The notes: generated by a model from the letters alone, not told the origin. A stretch of DNA of 36,953 nt from Rodentolepis nana (GCA_900617975.1 UZAE01012567.1:1-36953); one strand, 5' to 3'; shown: positions 22,398 to 35,191, numbered from the stretch's first letter. Translations and numbers: made by a program.

Positions 22398-22724
22398 TTA
22401 TTTATTTCAAATGGCAGGCGTTTTGATAGATATCATTAGCCATTTAGCTGACTTCGGGCTTCACAGAGGGGAGGAGGAACATCAAAGTGAAAGAGAGTCG
22501 AAGGGTGGGGAACAGAAGAGCGATTCGCAGATGTAAAAGAGGCAGACAGACACAAAGGTAGAGGAAAAGGTAAGGTGAGCACTGTGTAAGGGTTCGAATA
22601 TGACAACCAGGAGGGTCGTGGTAGTTTGAAGTCAGAAGTCAAATGGCAGTTAATAGACTTTTTTGCCGTATGATTATACGTTGCCCAGGGTGCACGACGT
22701 GGAGGTAAGTCTATCGCACACCCC
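22398..22724 (-). mobile_element. SINE-like LINE derivative, copy 4 (best-defined copy)
   Basis: This 327-bp element is bounded by perfect 11-bp target-site duplications TGATTCAATAT (22387-22397 and 22725-22735). The empty site is in F1 at 9607-9617. On the minus strand it runs GGGGTGTGCGATAGACTTAC, then GTGCACCCTGGGCAACGTAT, and ends AACGCCTGCCATTTGAAATA plus an AATA tail. The head matches LINE copies 2 and 3 and the tail matches the 3' end of LINE copy 1. It has no coding capacity and must move using another element's proteins. Confidence 0.9.
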
Positions 22725-23158
22725 TGATTCAATATAAAAACATGAAAAGCTTGTGCTTGGAAACAATTCAGCATAATATAACGAATTTTCAGGATTTAAA
22801 AGTTTGCATATCGGTTTTGGTTTTTGGTGGATTGAGTTTAATAAAAAATCGAACATTTACTGTCCTAATTGAGATGGGTTGATTTGGTACCAAGTAAGAA
22901 AAGTTGTTCTGCAAAGGATTTCAAAAACACTGGCTCTTGCTTTTAATTGGTCATCTCTGCGGCAGATTTTGCTAGCTTTTCCTGATTCACATAAGCTATC
23001 TCAATAGATTAAAGCTGCAGATTTATGGCATGGGATACGTTTAGTTAAATCCATAAGTGGTCCAAATATTTTTACTTTCGTCTCCAGTTACTTTCAAATT
23101 GAATGTATTAAACGTCAAATACATTTGTGAGTTATATATTCTATCCATTCTATATAAA

Positions 23159-23175
23159 TATATATATATATATAT
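23159..23175. repeat. (TA)n microsatellite
   Basis: A short TA run lies at one side of the block of F2 that F1 lacks. Confidence 0.9.
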
Positions 23176-23394
23176 CATCAATTATTTTTAAACTTAAAAG
23201 GAAGTTACTAGCATAAAGACGCTTCGATTTGGATGAAGTGATCATTTCGTTTGTCAAAACTCTCTCGCATGCTATTTTAATTTTAAATGTGTCTAAATTT
23301 AAGAATTCATTTTTGTATAAGCTTAATTTGTTATAAGGAAGGCTTAAGATTTTATTAAGAGGAAAGCACTTTTTTGATGATCTATATGAGGCTT

Positions 23395-23413
23395 TATATA
23401 TATATATATATAT
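23395..23413. repeat. (TA)n microsatellite
   Basis: A second TA run lies near the other side of the unshared block, about 235 bases from the first. Confidence 0.9.
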
Positions 23414-24472
23414 GGCTTTAAAATTCAAACATTTATTCAAATTTTCTTACCACAAATTAAAGAAATGACGTGCTGTAGTGACATGAAAAGTTAATTCTAT
23501 TCTCAGAATATCAAAAGAATTATCAATATTTACAACTTTGAACCTACTAACCATTTAACACAAGTGTTAGTTTTTGCACTTAAAATAGCGTGACAAATGT
23601 ATTTAATTGCTTTACTTCTTTTCAGGATATAAAGTGTTTCATTTAGTCTAGAAATCGTTCCGATAATTTACATGGAAATGGAGGTTGCCTGTGCAACCTT
23701 TCTGATGTTAAAAAAGAGAAGCTGATCGCCCTGAAATAGTGTCTGACATTGTCGTCAATTCAGACAAACAAGTGGAAAAAATGTGAAGTGAAATTTCTGA
23801 CTCTACAAATTTGCCGCTCTAACCTGAGTGACATTGCAAAGATTGCAAGTTCCTTTGCCTGCTCGCATAAATAGAGTAGAAATTCTGCATGTGGAATAAT
23901 ATTTTACTTTCAAATTCGGATTTTTTTTGTCATTCTAAAAGATAGCCCTGTCATAAGCTAATTGTAGCTAAAGCTAACATATTTTGAGTTCATTTAAGCG
24001 CGAAGACTATGTTCGGGGTTTTCAAAATTTACTGTATTTGACTCATACTTATTTCATTGGCAAAATTGTAAGTATGTAATTTTAATTAGCCCTTCAATGT
24101 GCTTAAGGTTGTATGTAAATTCGCCCTCACTACGTAAACTCTAAGTGGATTGGTAAGAAATAGAAAAATAAATTATTTTAATTCATTAAATGTTTCATTA
24201 TCTTCATTAATCTAATTATAAAATAATGAAATAATTTTTCTCTTAAAATCGGTTATTACAATTTTTCATCTTTAAACCTAATGTTGTAAGCAAAGAATAA
24301 GTGAGCTTGTCCTTTAAAAAAAAGATGAATAACAATTAAGGCATTCAAACTAGATAAATATAAGACTACAATGCCTTACAATCGCTGAGCGAATATAATA
24401 ATCTTCCAATATTTTATAGAATGTATCGAAATAACCGGATGTCATTTGCATTTTCTTCATTCCATAATTTCT

Positions 24473-26879
24473 GTTTAATAAATAAATAAAAATAGTAAAA
24501 ATTTAATTTATAAAACAAATCATATTTAAGTCACAAAGAGGCTCCCATAAAATCGTTGTGTTTAACTTCTTCAAGCAAACATATTGCTGAAATTAGAAGT
24601 TAATATATTTAATCGATAAAACTCATATGTTTTCCGTCATTCATTAAAATATGAAAATAATTCAATATTTAATATAAATCGATAAAATTGTAAGTTTTAA
24701 AATATCATCGGATTTTTTTTTAAATTTGACCAATGCCCCTCTGTAATAATAAAATTAATGTCATAAGCGATTTATGATAAAAGATTTTCATTAATTTTTA
24801 CATGATTATTTTGTTTCTCAATTTTATGTTTGCCATAATTAAATTCATTTCAACAGCAATCAATCAGCTTTTTATTTAAAATCTAATTAAAAAAACAATG
24901 TCTTTGTTTCTGTGCATATGTCAAAGCATTTCATTTGCTGCCCAAATTATAGCTTGAGTGGCATATATTAATAATGGCATTTTTATGATTAATTAAGCTT
25001 TCCAAGCATTTATTGATTTGATGCCACATTAAGTGGTCTTTTAAATTCAAACCAATTGTACAGGAAAACAATTTTTTCAGATCACTCTTTGACAATTTTT
25101 AGCATTTGCAATTTCAACAAAGGCAAATTTAGGTCAAAAGAATAATTCTCACATATTCCAAAAGATTTATAGACAAGTATGTTGATTGAAAAAAAAACTT
25201 GAATATTGACTCCTGAAAATCTGAAATCACATAAAGCTTCATTAACCTGCTTTAATCTGAAATGACATACAAATATTTATAACTGATTCATTTGATTTTT
25301 GAAAAACAGACTTTTGGTAATCAATATATTATCCGGCTTGGAATATTCGCTGTGATATCTTTCTCCCATATTTAAACAATGTTAATACCCCCAAAGAAGT
25401 AATTCATTAGTTCTCTGCTATGTGGTCACTACACTGGAATGTAAATATTAAATGCCTATGGTGATTTTATCAACGAGAAGCGAATCATGGCTTTTGTAAA
25501 CAAGTCCTTTTAGTAAATAAGTCAATCAAAGAATATATATTGATATATAATTGCAACGCATGCCATATTTATTGACTGAGTTCATCGTGAAGCCGTATGG
25601 CATTTTACGAGGATGTACAAATTAAGACGGCTTTATTCGTGAATCAGGCAGTTTGAACATATCAACTGGTACATATTTTTATACGATTCGACCACCGAAG
25701 CTCAAAGACAAATTCCCGTATTAGATTTTAAATTTGGCCCGAAAGGCATATTACCGCAATAATTGTTTATGCTTAAAGTGGGAAAGACTGTCAGCTTAAA
25801 ATTCTTATCGTATATATCATCAAGCCGACTTTACTGCAGACAGAGTGTTTTGAAACCGTATGGAAAATTTAAGGCTGTATCAAACACTAGGTCTAACCTC
25901 TTAAAGAATGAAAAATTGAAGAATATCTTTACTTTTAGTCTCGCTGTGTTCTTTTCAATTCATGTCTTTGCAAGAAGTTACTCAAATCGCATAGTTCAAT
26001 AAATCTTCCAGAACGTGAAATTCCGGTTTTTTAAATATGATTATTCTCCTTTTGACAGCAAACAATAATTATTCCTTTGTCGAAATAAACATGCATTTCC
26101 TTTGCGATACCCATATTTTTCATACTAGAAAGACCTTAGGCCGTATGCCTGTATTCCAGCATTACCATAGTAAAACGATATAATGATGGAAATGCTGTTT
26201 AAAAAAACAGAGGCCTGGTCCATAGCATATTATTGCATATTTTATATATAAAAAAAGTTGCAAGTATTTGCACTTAAAGACACAATATTTTTTTCAATAT
26301 TCTTTATATTTATAAAAGTCTTTGGTCTCGATTTTTTCAATGTTAAAGCTGAAAAGAAAAAATGATTCTAGCTCAAATGTTGGGAAAACCTTTTTATAAT
26401 TAAAAATAATTTCTAGTGTCCATTACTAACATTTAATAGTGGTCAATTATATTTTCAAAGTTCACGAATTGTAGTTGTAAATTCACGTGCCACAAGATGT
26501 AGTTACTCGGATTTAACAATTTTCCCTTTTTTAATAACTTTTTAGTTTCGATCAATACACAAATTGCAAAATAATTCAAATACCATCCTCAATATCTCCA
26601 TCTCTGCCTTATTTAACAATATGATTGACATTAAAATTTTTCAATTTCAGCTAAAAGGCGCCCGTAGTTTTCACTCATTCATACCTCTTTCCATTAGAGC
26701 TTTACACTCATTAATTTGTTCTAGTACTCTATTGGGCTTTAAATGTCGTGTATCACATTGAAAAAAGTATTCATTATCTTGGAGGAAGCCGTGAAGAAAT
26801 TATTGTTAGTCAAAATGTTGACAAGGCAGGCATAATCGTCTTTGCTTTACTAACCCTTGAAGTTTACTCTAATTTATAT
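24473..26879. other. Unrecognised AT-rich region
   Basis: I find no second copy of this stretch in the window. A 79-codon frame at 25763-26002 has no recognisable domain. Short GC-richer islands near 25570-25870 contain AGCCGTATGG- and AACCGTATGG-like pieces about 264 bases apart, too weak to call a repeat. Confidence 0.35.
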
Positions 26880-28727
26880 GGGGTTCGGTAGAGACCTACC
26901 TCCACGTGGTGCACCCAGGACAACTTAACCGCCTACGGCAAAAATATAACTATCGTCATTTTGACTTCTATTTATTATGATTAGCTTGAAACAAAGCTAT
27001 AAGTGAAATCGCTCTCGTCAGGGCGAATCACTACGTCGACAGATCCTCCAATGGAAAGCTGAGGGAACGTCATAGGACAAAATGATCCAAGTCCAAATAA
27101 TTCTACATGACTTTTAATGTTATAGACATGTTCATAATTATGGAAGCAAACCTTTCGGATGACAAACTGAAATACTACCACTTTCCAGGTTGCAATCTGT
27201 ACCTTGTATCTAAAAACCAGCAAGTTTCAAGGGGAATTCTGACTTGTGTAAAAGAAGGCCGCACATCACATTACGATCTAATGAGAAGTATGGTCTTAAC
27301 GCATTACATATGCAAAATAAACAGATTAAATTTTTGGAAATGTCAAAACCACTTTAAGATTTATGCAATCTAAATCCAACCGAGAATAGGTCCAACTTTG
27401 ATTTTCTAAACATTTCACACTAAACGGTAGTGTAATGAGACTTCAACGCCTATTCTAACAGATGGTGCTAAAAGAGTAGAATCTCCATGCAGATGATCTC
27501 GTTCTATGGTGTTTCGTTCCTAAGAAAAACATTTAGGAGAGGACAAAATGTGCCCTAAATGGTGCACTTAAACTACTTGAAAACTTGTGTGACACTAATG
27601 AATTGGTAATCAATACCGCAAAACTGCATTTCAAACATTTTTGGCCTGTCATAGTATAAACCCGCTTCTAAGGTACAGGAATACTACCATAGAAAAAACC
27701 AATGGGTTCACATATCTCGGAATGACATTTGACACAAAGCTAACGTAGAAAAGTCGCATTGCTAAAATTGCAGAACGAATCGCCAATAGACTAAAAGTGA
27801 TGAAGAGTCTTGCTGGTAGCGTATGGGGCTGTGCTCGCTCAAATTTAAACACCACTTGCAAGATGTTTATTCAGCCAATAATGTTGTTTTGCTGAGAGGC
27901 ACTTATTACAGCCACAGAAGTGACTCTCAAACCTCTCGAGAAGGCACACAAACAAGCATTACGACTGTTTAGAAGAGGAATAAAATAAACATTTTTGACG
28001 CAATGCTCCTGGTTACAGGGAGCATCACAATGTTTTCCCTTATCAAAGAGAAGGCCTTGATCTTTTATGAAAAGATACTGCGCATTCCCATGGACAAATT
28101 CTTTAGCAGCCATGAGAAAAGACCATGACATCAGAGTACGTAATCTGGTCTAATCCAGAAAGCCATAGATCTGAAGCAAGCATTACAAATCGATGGCAAA
28201 CCTAAACACTCATTCTACCCATGAATGCATTAGCAGGCACTAATGTAGTGTGTTGTACCAACTGCTAGACTACTTCAGGATTTCAAACACCCCTCCAGAA
28301 CAAATGTGCTCCCTGGCCCTTAAGACAATCAATGTTAACTATCCTGCAGATCAATGGCTCTAAGTTTTTACTGATGGGTCATACATAGAAAACCAAGCAG
28401 GTGTCTTTTTCGAACTCTTCCCTTTCTACGCAGCAGCGGGACACAATAGATCCGCTATTGAAGAAGAAATAGAGCCCATTAGGATAGCACTAAGCCAATT
28501 ATGTTGCCTGAATAGAAGATGCATCAAAGTGGTGATACTTGCAGACTCACTATCAGCAATAAAAACAATCGGAAGCAGAGGGCTATTGAAATCAGATGAG
28601 ATAAACGTATGAAAAACTCTACCAGCTGAGTTTTGACTACGTTCCGGACCCGATTTCTTGACAAAACACCTTCACAGATTGGAAGTAAACACTCAACCCA
28701 CATGACCTTAGGATAAATATTAGAAAA
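26880..28727 (+). pseudogene. LINE copy 2, 5'-complete, deleted between endonuclease and reverse transcriptase
   Basis: The 5' head (GGGGTTCGGTAGAGACC, CCTCCACGTGGTGCACCC) is followed within about 200 bases by an APE-type endonuclease. It shows IIMEANLS, KLKYYHFPGCNLYLVSKN and the DFNA region near 27450. The sequence then jumps to the reverse transcriptase active site ADDLVLW (near 27490), missing over 1.4 kb. Next come thumb-like and linker sequences (NGFTYLGMTFDTKLT, RIANRLKVMKSLAGSVWGC) and an RNase H (RSAIEEEIEPIRIALSQLCC, ADSLSAI). Many stops and frameshifts are present. The 3' end stops near 28727 without the tail seen in copy 1. In an intact element the enzymes would nick target DNA and prime reverse transcription there. 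Confidence 0.88.
27009..27026 (+). promoter_or_regulatory. 5' hairpin of LINE copy 2
   Basis: TCGCTCT and AGGGCGA flank a CGTC loop, pairing at 7 positions with one G-T. LINE copy 3 has the same hairpin with a perfect stem (34861-34878). Confidence 0.5.
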
Positions 28728-30129
28728 ACTACTTGGCATATATAAATATATGTTCAAAATTAACTTTGAATTTGGCTATTTTCAAATCGCATTAACTAAA
28801 AAAATTGCGTATTGTTAAATAAATAAATTATATGCTTCCTCTAAGTTCAAATAACAACAGCATTTCACAAAATAAACTATATTACTTCCAATAAAAAATT
28901 AAACCAATTCTTGTTCACATTATAACATAGATTTGAGAACTTTGAAATACTTATTCAAACATGAAATTTTGTGACATCCGTGAGAGAATTTAATTTAGCA
29001 CCTTGGTTTTCCGTTTTCATGTTTGGCTATATAGACATAAATTATAATGTTCAAACTCAGCCTAATATTTGAAGATGTTAGTTATCTTGTTGTGTATACG
29101 CTCGTAGAAATGGCACATTAGTTTCCTAACAGTTTTTTATGTTTATCCAATCGTTCATTTTTGATTGATGGTGAAGTCACGTTAAAGCTATATAAGTTTC
29201 AAATTTGGAATTACATTAGTCATTTTTGAATCAATAAACGAGATTAAAAAAATGAAGAAAACAAAACATTGGATTTATTGACTGCTTAACACAGATCATC
29301 AATAAATTTAAGTATGCGGTTAAATCAGATATCGGATGAATTAATGCAACTGTTTTCAAAACACATTCGTGTAAACAAATATTAAAATATTTTAGATGAG
29401 CCAAATATAAAATTAATAGCATTAATATCTAATCATTGCACATTGAGTCAGCCAGGTTCAAATTCTGCGTGCTGTATTTCATTAAATTTAATTACTACCA
29501 CGCTACAACATAAAATGAGTAGAAATGTAATGCCGGCGAAGGTAGACCTCATTCTATATGCCAAAGTGCAATCAGAATTGTTGTCTTTATTGCAATTTCC
29601 TGCATAAATCCGAAAATGTCAAACTTGTCACGATAAAAAAATTCTTTATTTTTTTATGACAATTGTGTTGTATTATACCACTATGAACACACAAAACACT
29701 AAATTGTTAAAGCGTATTTGTACTACCATGGTTATTCTTAAATTGGCTTTGTTAAAATGTCATTTGCAATTTCTCAATCACAGTGGCAACCAGAAGCTTT
29801 CAAATCATTAGTTTCCATCAAGCATGAATGTGGAGTAGTATGAATTAACAAGAATTTTAGTTATATTTTGGCATTGGTACTTCACGTCTTGCTTCATTGT
29901 TTAAGTTTAAATCCCATTTTGACTTTTAATATTGATGCTTATTTAATGACCTTCAGTAAATCGACTAACGATAAAATATAAAATCAAATCAAAGAAATTT
30001 TGAATCCAATAATATTATTATTAGATAATTCAATAAAAGCTGGCTAAATTAACTTTTTCAACGTTGAGTCAAATGATTGCAAAGAATTTTGATCTAAAAA
30101 ATGATAATTCTAACCTTACAGGGCTCAAT
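28728..30129. other. Unrecognised AT-rich spacer
   Basis: No gene or repeat partner was recognised. A GGTTCAAATTC near 29453 resembles a tRNA B box but has no tRNA around it. Confidence 0.35.
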
Positions 30130-30724
30130 TCATTAACGTCAACAGGCACTTACACTAGTAAACCCTGACTGACTCAGAAATCTCTGCAGCAATTTCTCCA
30201 ACCTTGAACTCGGTACTCGGAACTAGTCAAACAACAGTCGAGCTGTAGAAGAAAACAGATAAATCGACCAGAATACGTTTATCCTGTTTGTATGATATGG
30301 GTAAAGTGTACAAGCAAGTAACTTAATCAGAACCAGCTTGGCGTACAGCAGTACTAACAGTACTAAAAGTAGTATCTAAGTCATTGGAATTTTCAAAAGT
30401 CTTTCAATATTAGAACGCTCGATTCATTAGTAGACATGATTTGAAACAACGCAGCTAAGATCGTTAGACAGCAAAGACTTAACGAAAGGAATAGCTACAA
30501 TATGTTCTAAATGGGTGCATGGTCAATACTATTGGCCACTTCAAGATATGTATACATTCGATCACCATCGTGGCGACAAGCATCATCTAATAAAATCAGT
30601 CGTTTTGATATTGATCAAGAAAAAATTGGCCATGTTCACGTGGAAAAGGATAGCTTATTTTATATTTATACTCTTGCTCCAACTTTAAATAACCCGTTCC
30701 GGGAAGGTATTTGACAATTTCGCT
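30130..30724 (+). other. GC-richer unrecognised stretch, possibly eroded coding DNA
   Basis: Base composition is visibly richer in G and C than the surroundings. Readable fragments such as EISAAISPTLNSVLGTSQ and EPAWRTAVLTVLKVVSKSLE occur between stops in one frame. A 67-codon frame (30511-30714) follows. No family is recognised. It may be a decayed retroelement or exon; coding status is unproven. Confidence 0.25.
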
Positions 30725-32430
30725 CAGTCTAAGTTTTTTGCATAATCTTGATTTCCGTTATTAATTGAGCAATATACCAACTAATTTCCTTTCTTATTAT
30801 TGCATAATTTTTTAAGTGAGATTTACATTATTTTATATAAAATTTACTTTCAAGAGAGTTGATTGCATTAGCATTGTTTCAATTCGTTGCCCTTTTGGGG
30901 AAAAATATTTGAGATTTCACTAAGTCGTGTGATCTTCAAAGTCAAACACGCTTTAAATATTTCACATAGTAGAATTTTATTTATTTGATTTATACTTATC
31001 ATTTGTTGTCCTCCATATTCATTTAACTAGAATTCGAAACTAAATGAAATTAATGTATAAATCATTGTGTCCTAGTAACAACCAAGGTTTTTAATTTAAT
31101 CATGTAAATATCACGTTAACGTTAACATTTATAAACGATTTTGATAAATATAGAAATCATGCTTCTAAAATGCATTTTAAGATTTACTCATAATAAAATG
31201 AAGAAATAGAAGTGAGTGATTAACGACAGTGAAATTTAACGAAAAGTTAAAGTTATTTGAACCATAACTGCATTTTTACAGACTCTTCGGCTTTACAATT
31301 TATTTGAAATTATTTTGCAATGTCTGAAAACTTGAGAAAATAAAATTGTTAATACACATTGCCTGCCACTCAAGCTATAAACTGAAAAGTAAATAAAAAA
31401 TGTGATTATAGTCTTTTGCGCATAAACTAAGTTTCATTAATTTTTTTTTTTTTCTGCTTAGGCAGAATCGTTGCAAATGAGACTAAGCATTTATGGTAAA
31501 TATAAATTTTAAAATTTTAAAGAAATTACGTAAATGAATGACGGCACGCAATTTAATAGTTGGAAAAATATCTGATATTCATAACTTTAAAATATGTTTG
31601 CTTTTCCGTAAGCATACAAAATTTTTTTTCAAATCTCAAAGAAAGCTAAGAAACTAGGCCAGTTTGTTGATATTTTATTGAGTGGTATTTAAGCACCCAT
31701 TAGTGAAAAGGGACTATTCAATCGTTTGATGGATCAGTAGTTATTTTCTTATTTAAAAATAAAATTCCTCGAATTTTCAGAATATCGACTGGCCTTTGCT
31801 ATGATTTTGTCTACTTTGCCCATCTTCAATGTATTCATTTATGTATATAGCTTAATGCCATTTTACAATCAATTCCATTTGGCCAGCCGACTTTTTTATA
31901 TAAATATCTGAAAATCGCTTGATGTCAATCGTATTGAATCCTCCAGGGCAAATTACTTAAAGAAATTTAGTGATTATGTCTTAAAAGATGATATTATTAC
32001 CATCATCAGTTGTTAATTTAGTTTTAAAAGCTAAGCCTCCATATCATTTTAATGGAAATATCCGATCTATTATCAACGTTGTGCAATAATTGATGTTAGA
32101 AAGATTACTTTATTATGAAAAATGAATAAAAATTTTAAATTGACATAATTCATTTTGCTCTTTTTTTTCATTTAACCTCTAGCTAAATCCGGGTAAAATG
32201 AGGTTGCACACCATACTTGCCTCAGAACATTAGATTTATTAACACTAAAATATATACTCTTTATCGATTTAGAGAAATCAGGCGAAACGTGTTGCGGTGC
32301 AAAAACGATCCATCTGCAAGCAGCTAGCTTGAGAAAGTGGACTTTGTAAATTAATATATTTATTTTAAAACCACTTGGAGATTTTAGTTATAGTGGTATT
32401 ATTATACAAAAGTTAGTTCTAATTCATTAA
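30725..32430 (+). repeat. Long repeat copy C
   Basis: It aligns with copy B (18299-18585, inverted) and then with copy A 1091-2855 (direct). It lacks both SINE-like insertions of A and so supplies the empty sites near 31005 and 31755. It carries a private 223-bp insertion and a deletion of about 240 bases relative to A. Confidence 0.75.
31153..31375 (+). mobile_element. 223-bp insertion in copy C flanked by TATA
   Basis: Copies A (near 1231) and B (near 12985) join directly where C has this segment. TATA occurs at both edges (31149-31152 and 31376-31379). I see no terminal inverted repeats, so it may be a small MITE-like element or unrelated filler. Confidence 0.4.
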
Positions 32431-34725
32431 TTTAATAAATCTTTTAGATGTGAAGAGTTAAATGAAAGTCTGACAGCCGGCTAATTCAACTAAGCGTATT
32501 CATCGTCATTATTCGACATTGTTTAAGTAATGTTCAAGTAGCAAAATCTGGAATAGTTGACAAAATGATTAATGTTGCCGTAGAGAATAATTAGAATAAG
32601 TGAAGGCTTGTAGTAAAACTCACCAGTGTAGTTAATGGCTTTTTAAATAATAATAAAATTTAAGTTATTTGGTGTCATACCAGTCTATCTAACTAGAGCT
32701 GGGACAGTCGCTTTTAGAATGTAACTCGGAAAGAAAATGGCGTTTAAAAAAATTTGATGAACTATTGTCAAAATTTTTGAACTGATGACCACAAATGTAG
32801 TGAACTCCGGTTCCTGTTCAAAAAATACTAACTTGTGGGGAAATTTGCATTGACTTATATTGTACAGGTTTATTTAATTGAGCCTTCGAAATTGTACTAT
32901 TCAAAGAAGCCTTGAATATTGTAAAAAATTAAAATAAAACCTGTCAAAAAACGACCGCATTACGCATAACTGTTAAAGTTTGGGAATATGGAATAATACA
33001 GATTTGTCAAATTTGAATATATTAGTCATTTGCAAACAATTAAATTATTATTTCTCTAAAATATATTTCGTAATAAATTCAAAAATCTATTTTTCCAATT
33101 TCTTAAGGGACGTTTTTGCCATAGATTTGCTAGTTTTTCATAAATTAATATCAATTTCGCTTAACACTAAAATGAAATCACACACATAAAAATTTTTTTC
33201 AATCACATATTATTTTCGTTTTGGTTTTAAAGCATAATTGATGCCTTTATTTGCAAATACAATCTACGCGGTCAAAAAAGTATTATTTAGTGGAATGTAT
33301 TTGATTTAGTATTACAGTATACTGACCAAATGAATCGTTTGTTGAAAATTAGTAGTTGAACGCAATATCAACTGGAAAGAGTTCATGTAATTTCATGGAA
33401 TTTTTCACTCCAAGAGCAATAATGAAGAATAAGAAAACAAAATAATCATACATTCATCTTCATAATACTTCTGTTGATCATTTACGTTATCGTAAGAAGG
33501 GTTTTGCAAATGCATTGACAAACGCTGAAACATAACCATGTTTTTAAGATATTTTCATAGAAGACTGGGTATTTTTAAAAATGACCGTTATCATGTGATC
33601 CCAATTTTGCTCTTTCTAATTTCCATTATTGGATCATTTGAAAATGTCAAATTTTTAGCGCAATATAAAATATGATCTTATTTGGTTATTATAAAGGCGT
33701 TCAAGTTTTTAAACGAGCCAATGAGACTGCATGGGTTATTAACTGTCAATGGACATGATGATCATGCAGTGTGTAAACTATTATGAAGATTATAGATGTT
33801 CAATTTTAAGGGACCGATCAATCACTTTCTTCTATGAAACAGTCATTGTGAACATTCAGAAAGGAATTCATGCCAATTCAGTAGATATATATTAAGTTTT
33901 CAAATTTGAAAAAAGAAAGTTAAATTTTAATTTTTCCCTTATCGTATTATGAAGGCGACTAGCAACTGCTAGCATTTAACTGAAAAATTTTAACATATTT
34001 AATTGCATTGTTATCACACCCATGGAGATTCTGGTTTTAACGCTAAACCATTCAAAAACAATGTTGTCTTTAATTAAATTTGTAAAAAAACGATTGAAAA
34101 TTCAACTTCAGAAAAGTGATAAATTGTGAAAAAGAGCCCTTAAAACTTCTAAACTATACGACGTAACACTGATTGCAATGGTAAGCAAATAATGTCACGA
34201 AAGCAGCAGAATTTAGTCTCATTAGACAAGGCATAGTTAAATTAGTCTAAACTGTATTTATTGACTATGCACCTAACAAAAGTAGTATTGTTCCCAGGCA
34301 AACGTCTGTTTTCTCAATATCGTCATGGTAGGGTAACTAATGCATGAGACAATCCGGGCTAAAAGTTCTTGGAAAAGAGAACAACTAGAAACTTTTCCAT
34401 GAAATTCAGGCAATTTCATAACCTATAGTAGCTCATGGACTATTATCAACCAAATGACTCATTTATTCCTCAGTGATTGCAATTATGGATTCATACAGAT
34501 TTGGTAAATTGGCTCGAATTGTCCATTCGCAATACCTATTAATGATTATTTTCTAAATTATAATTATGATGCAATGTAAAGCTTGCCTTTACTTTCTGAC
34601 GACAAGTCTTTTTATGGTTGACTTAAAATTTTTAAAAAAATTAATATCAATTTCAGTTGATATGATAAATCGATATGTTAACAACTATTCAGTTTGCATT
34701 GAGTCAGATTATATTTTGTACAAGA
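32431..34725. other. Unrecognised AT-rich spacer
   Basis: No gene, RNA or repeat partner was recognised. The small frames here have no recognisable domain. Confidence 0.35.
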
Positions 34726-34860
34726 GGGGTGCGCGATAGACTTACCTCCACGTGGTGCACCCTGGATAACGTATCTTCGTATGGCAAAAAATTTTATCAT
34801 TCGGCATTTTATTTGAATTCGATTTATCATGATTATCTTGAAACGAAACTATAAGAGAAA

Positions 34861-34878
34861 TCGCTCTCATCAGAGCGA
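34861..34878 (+). promoter_or_regulatory. 5' hairpin of LINE copy 3
   Basis: TCGCTCT-CATC-AGAGCGA is a perfect 7-bp stem with a 4-base loop, at the same position as in LINE copy 2. Confidence 0.5.
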
Positions 34879-35191
34879 ATCACAATGTATTCAGGTCCTT
34901 TAGTGGAATGTTGGAGGGAGTTCGCAGGACAAAAAGATCCAAGTCCAGAAAATCCTACAAAGCTATGATGTTGACATTTTCACAATTATGGAAGCTAACA
35001 TTTCAAATGAAAAACTGAAATACCGCCAATTCTCAGGTTACTTCCTGTAAGATCTGCAAAATTTCCGCCAAGTTGCAAGTGGAATTCTAACTGGAGTAAA
35101 AGAAGGTCTCACATCACATTACGAAATAATTAAGAGTATGGGTTCGACAAAGGACATATGTGAAATAATCAGATTAAATATTTGGAAATTT

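Larger units (their letters stand above)
21640..24472 (+). repeat. Segmental repeat F2 (direct partner 8890-11097)
   Basis: This is the second copy of F. It holds a SINE-like insertion (22398-22724) missing from F1, and an unshared block at 22801-23446 flanked by TA repeats. The rest is colinear with F1. The distance between the copies is about 12.7 kb. Confidence 0.8.

Noticed and set aside
22560..22620. Pol III B-box-like TTCGAACC in the SINE-like element
   Set aside because: Other copies have changed it (TTCGACTA, TTCAACTC) and there is no A box at the right distance; the head is LINE-like.
23150..23440. 96-codon minus-strand frame with YIYIYI repeats
   Set aside because: It is created by two (TA)n microsatellites.
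25763..26002. 79-codon frame
   Set aside because: No domain, no conserved copy, and the length is expected by chance in a window of this size.
29440..29472. tRNA B-box-like GGTTCAAATTC
   Set aside because: The flanking bases do not form a T stem, and no acceptor, D or anticodon arms are found upstream.
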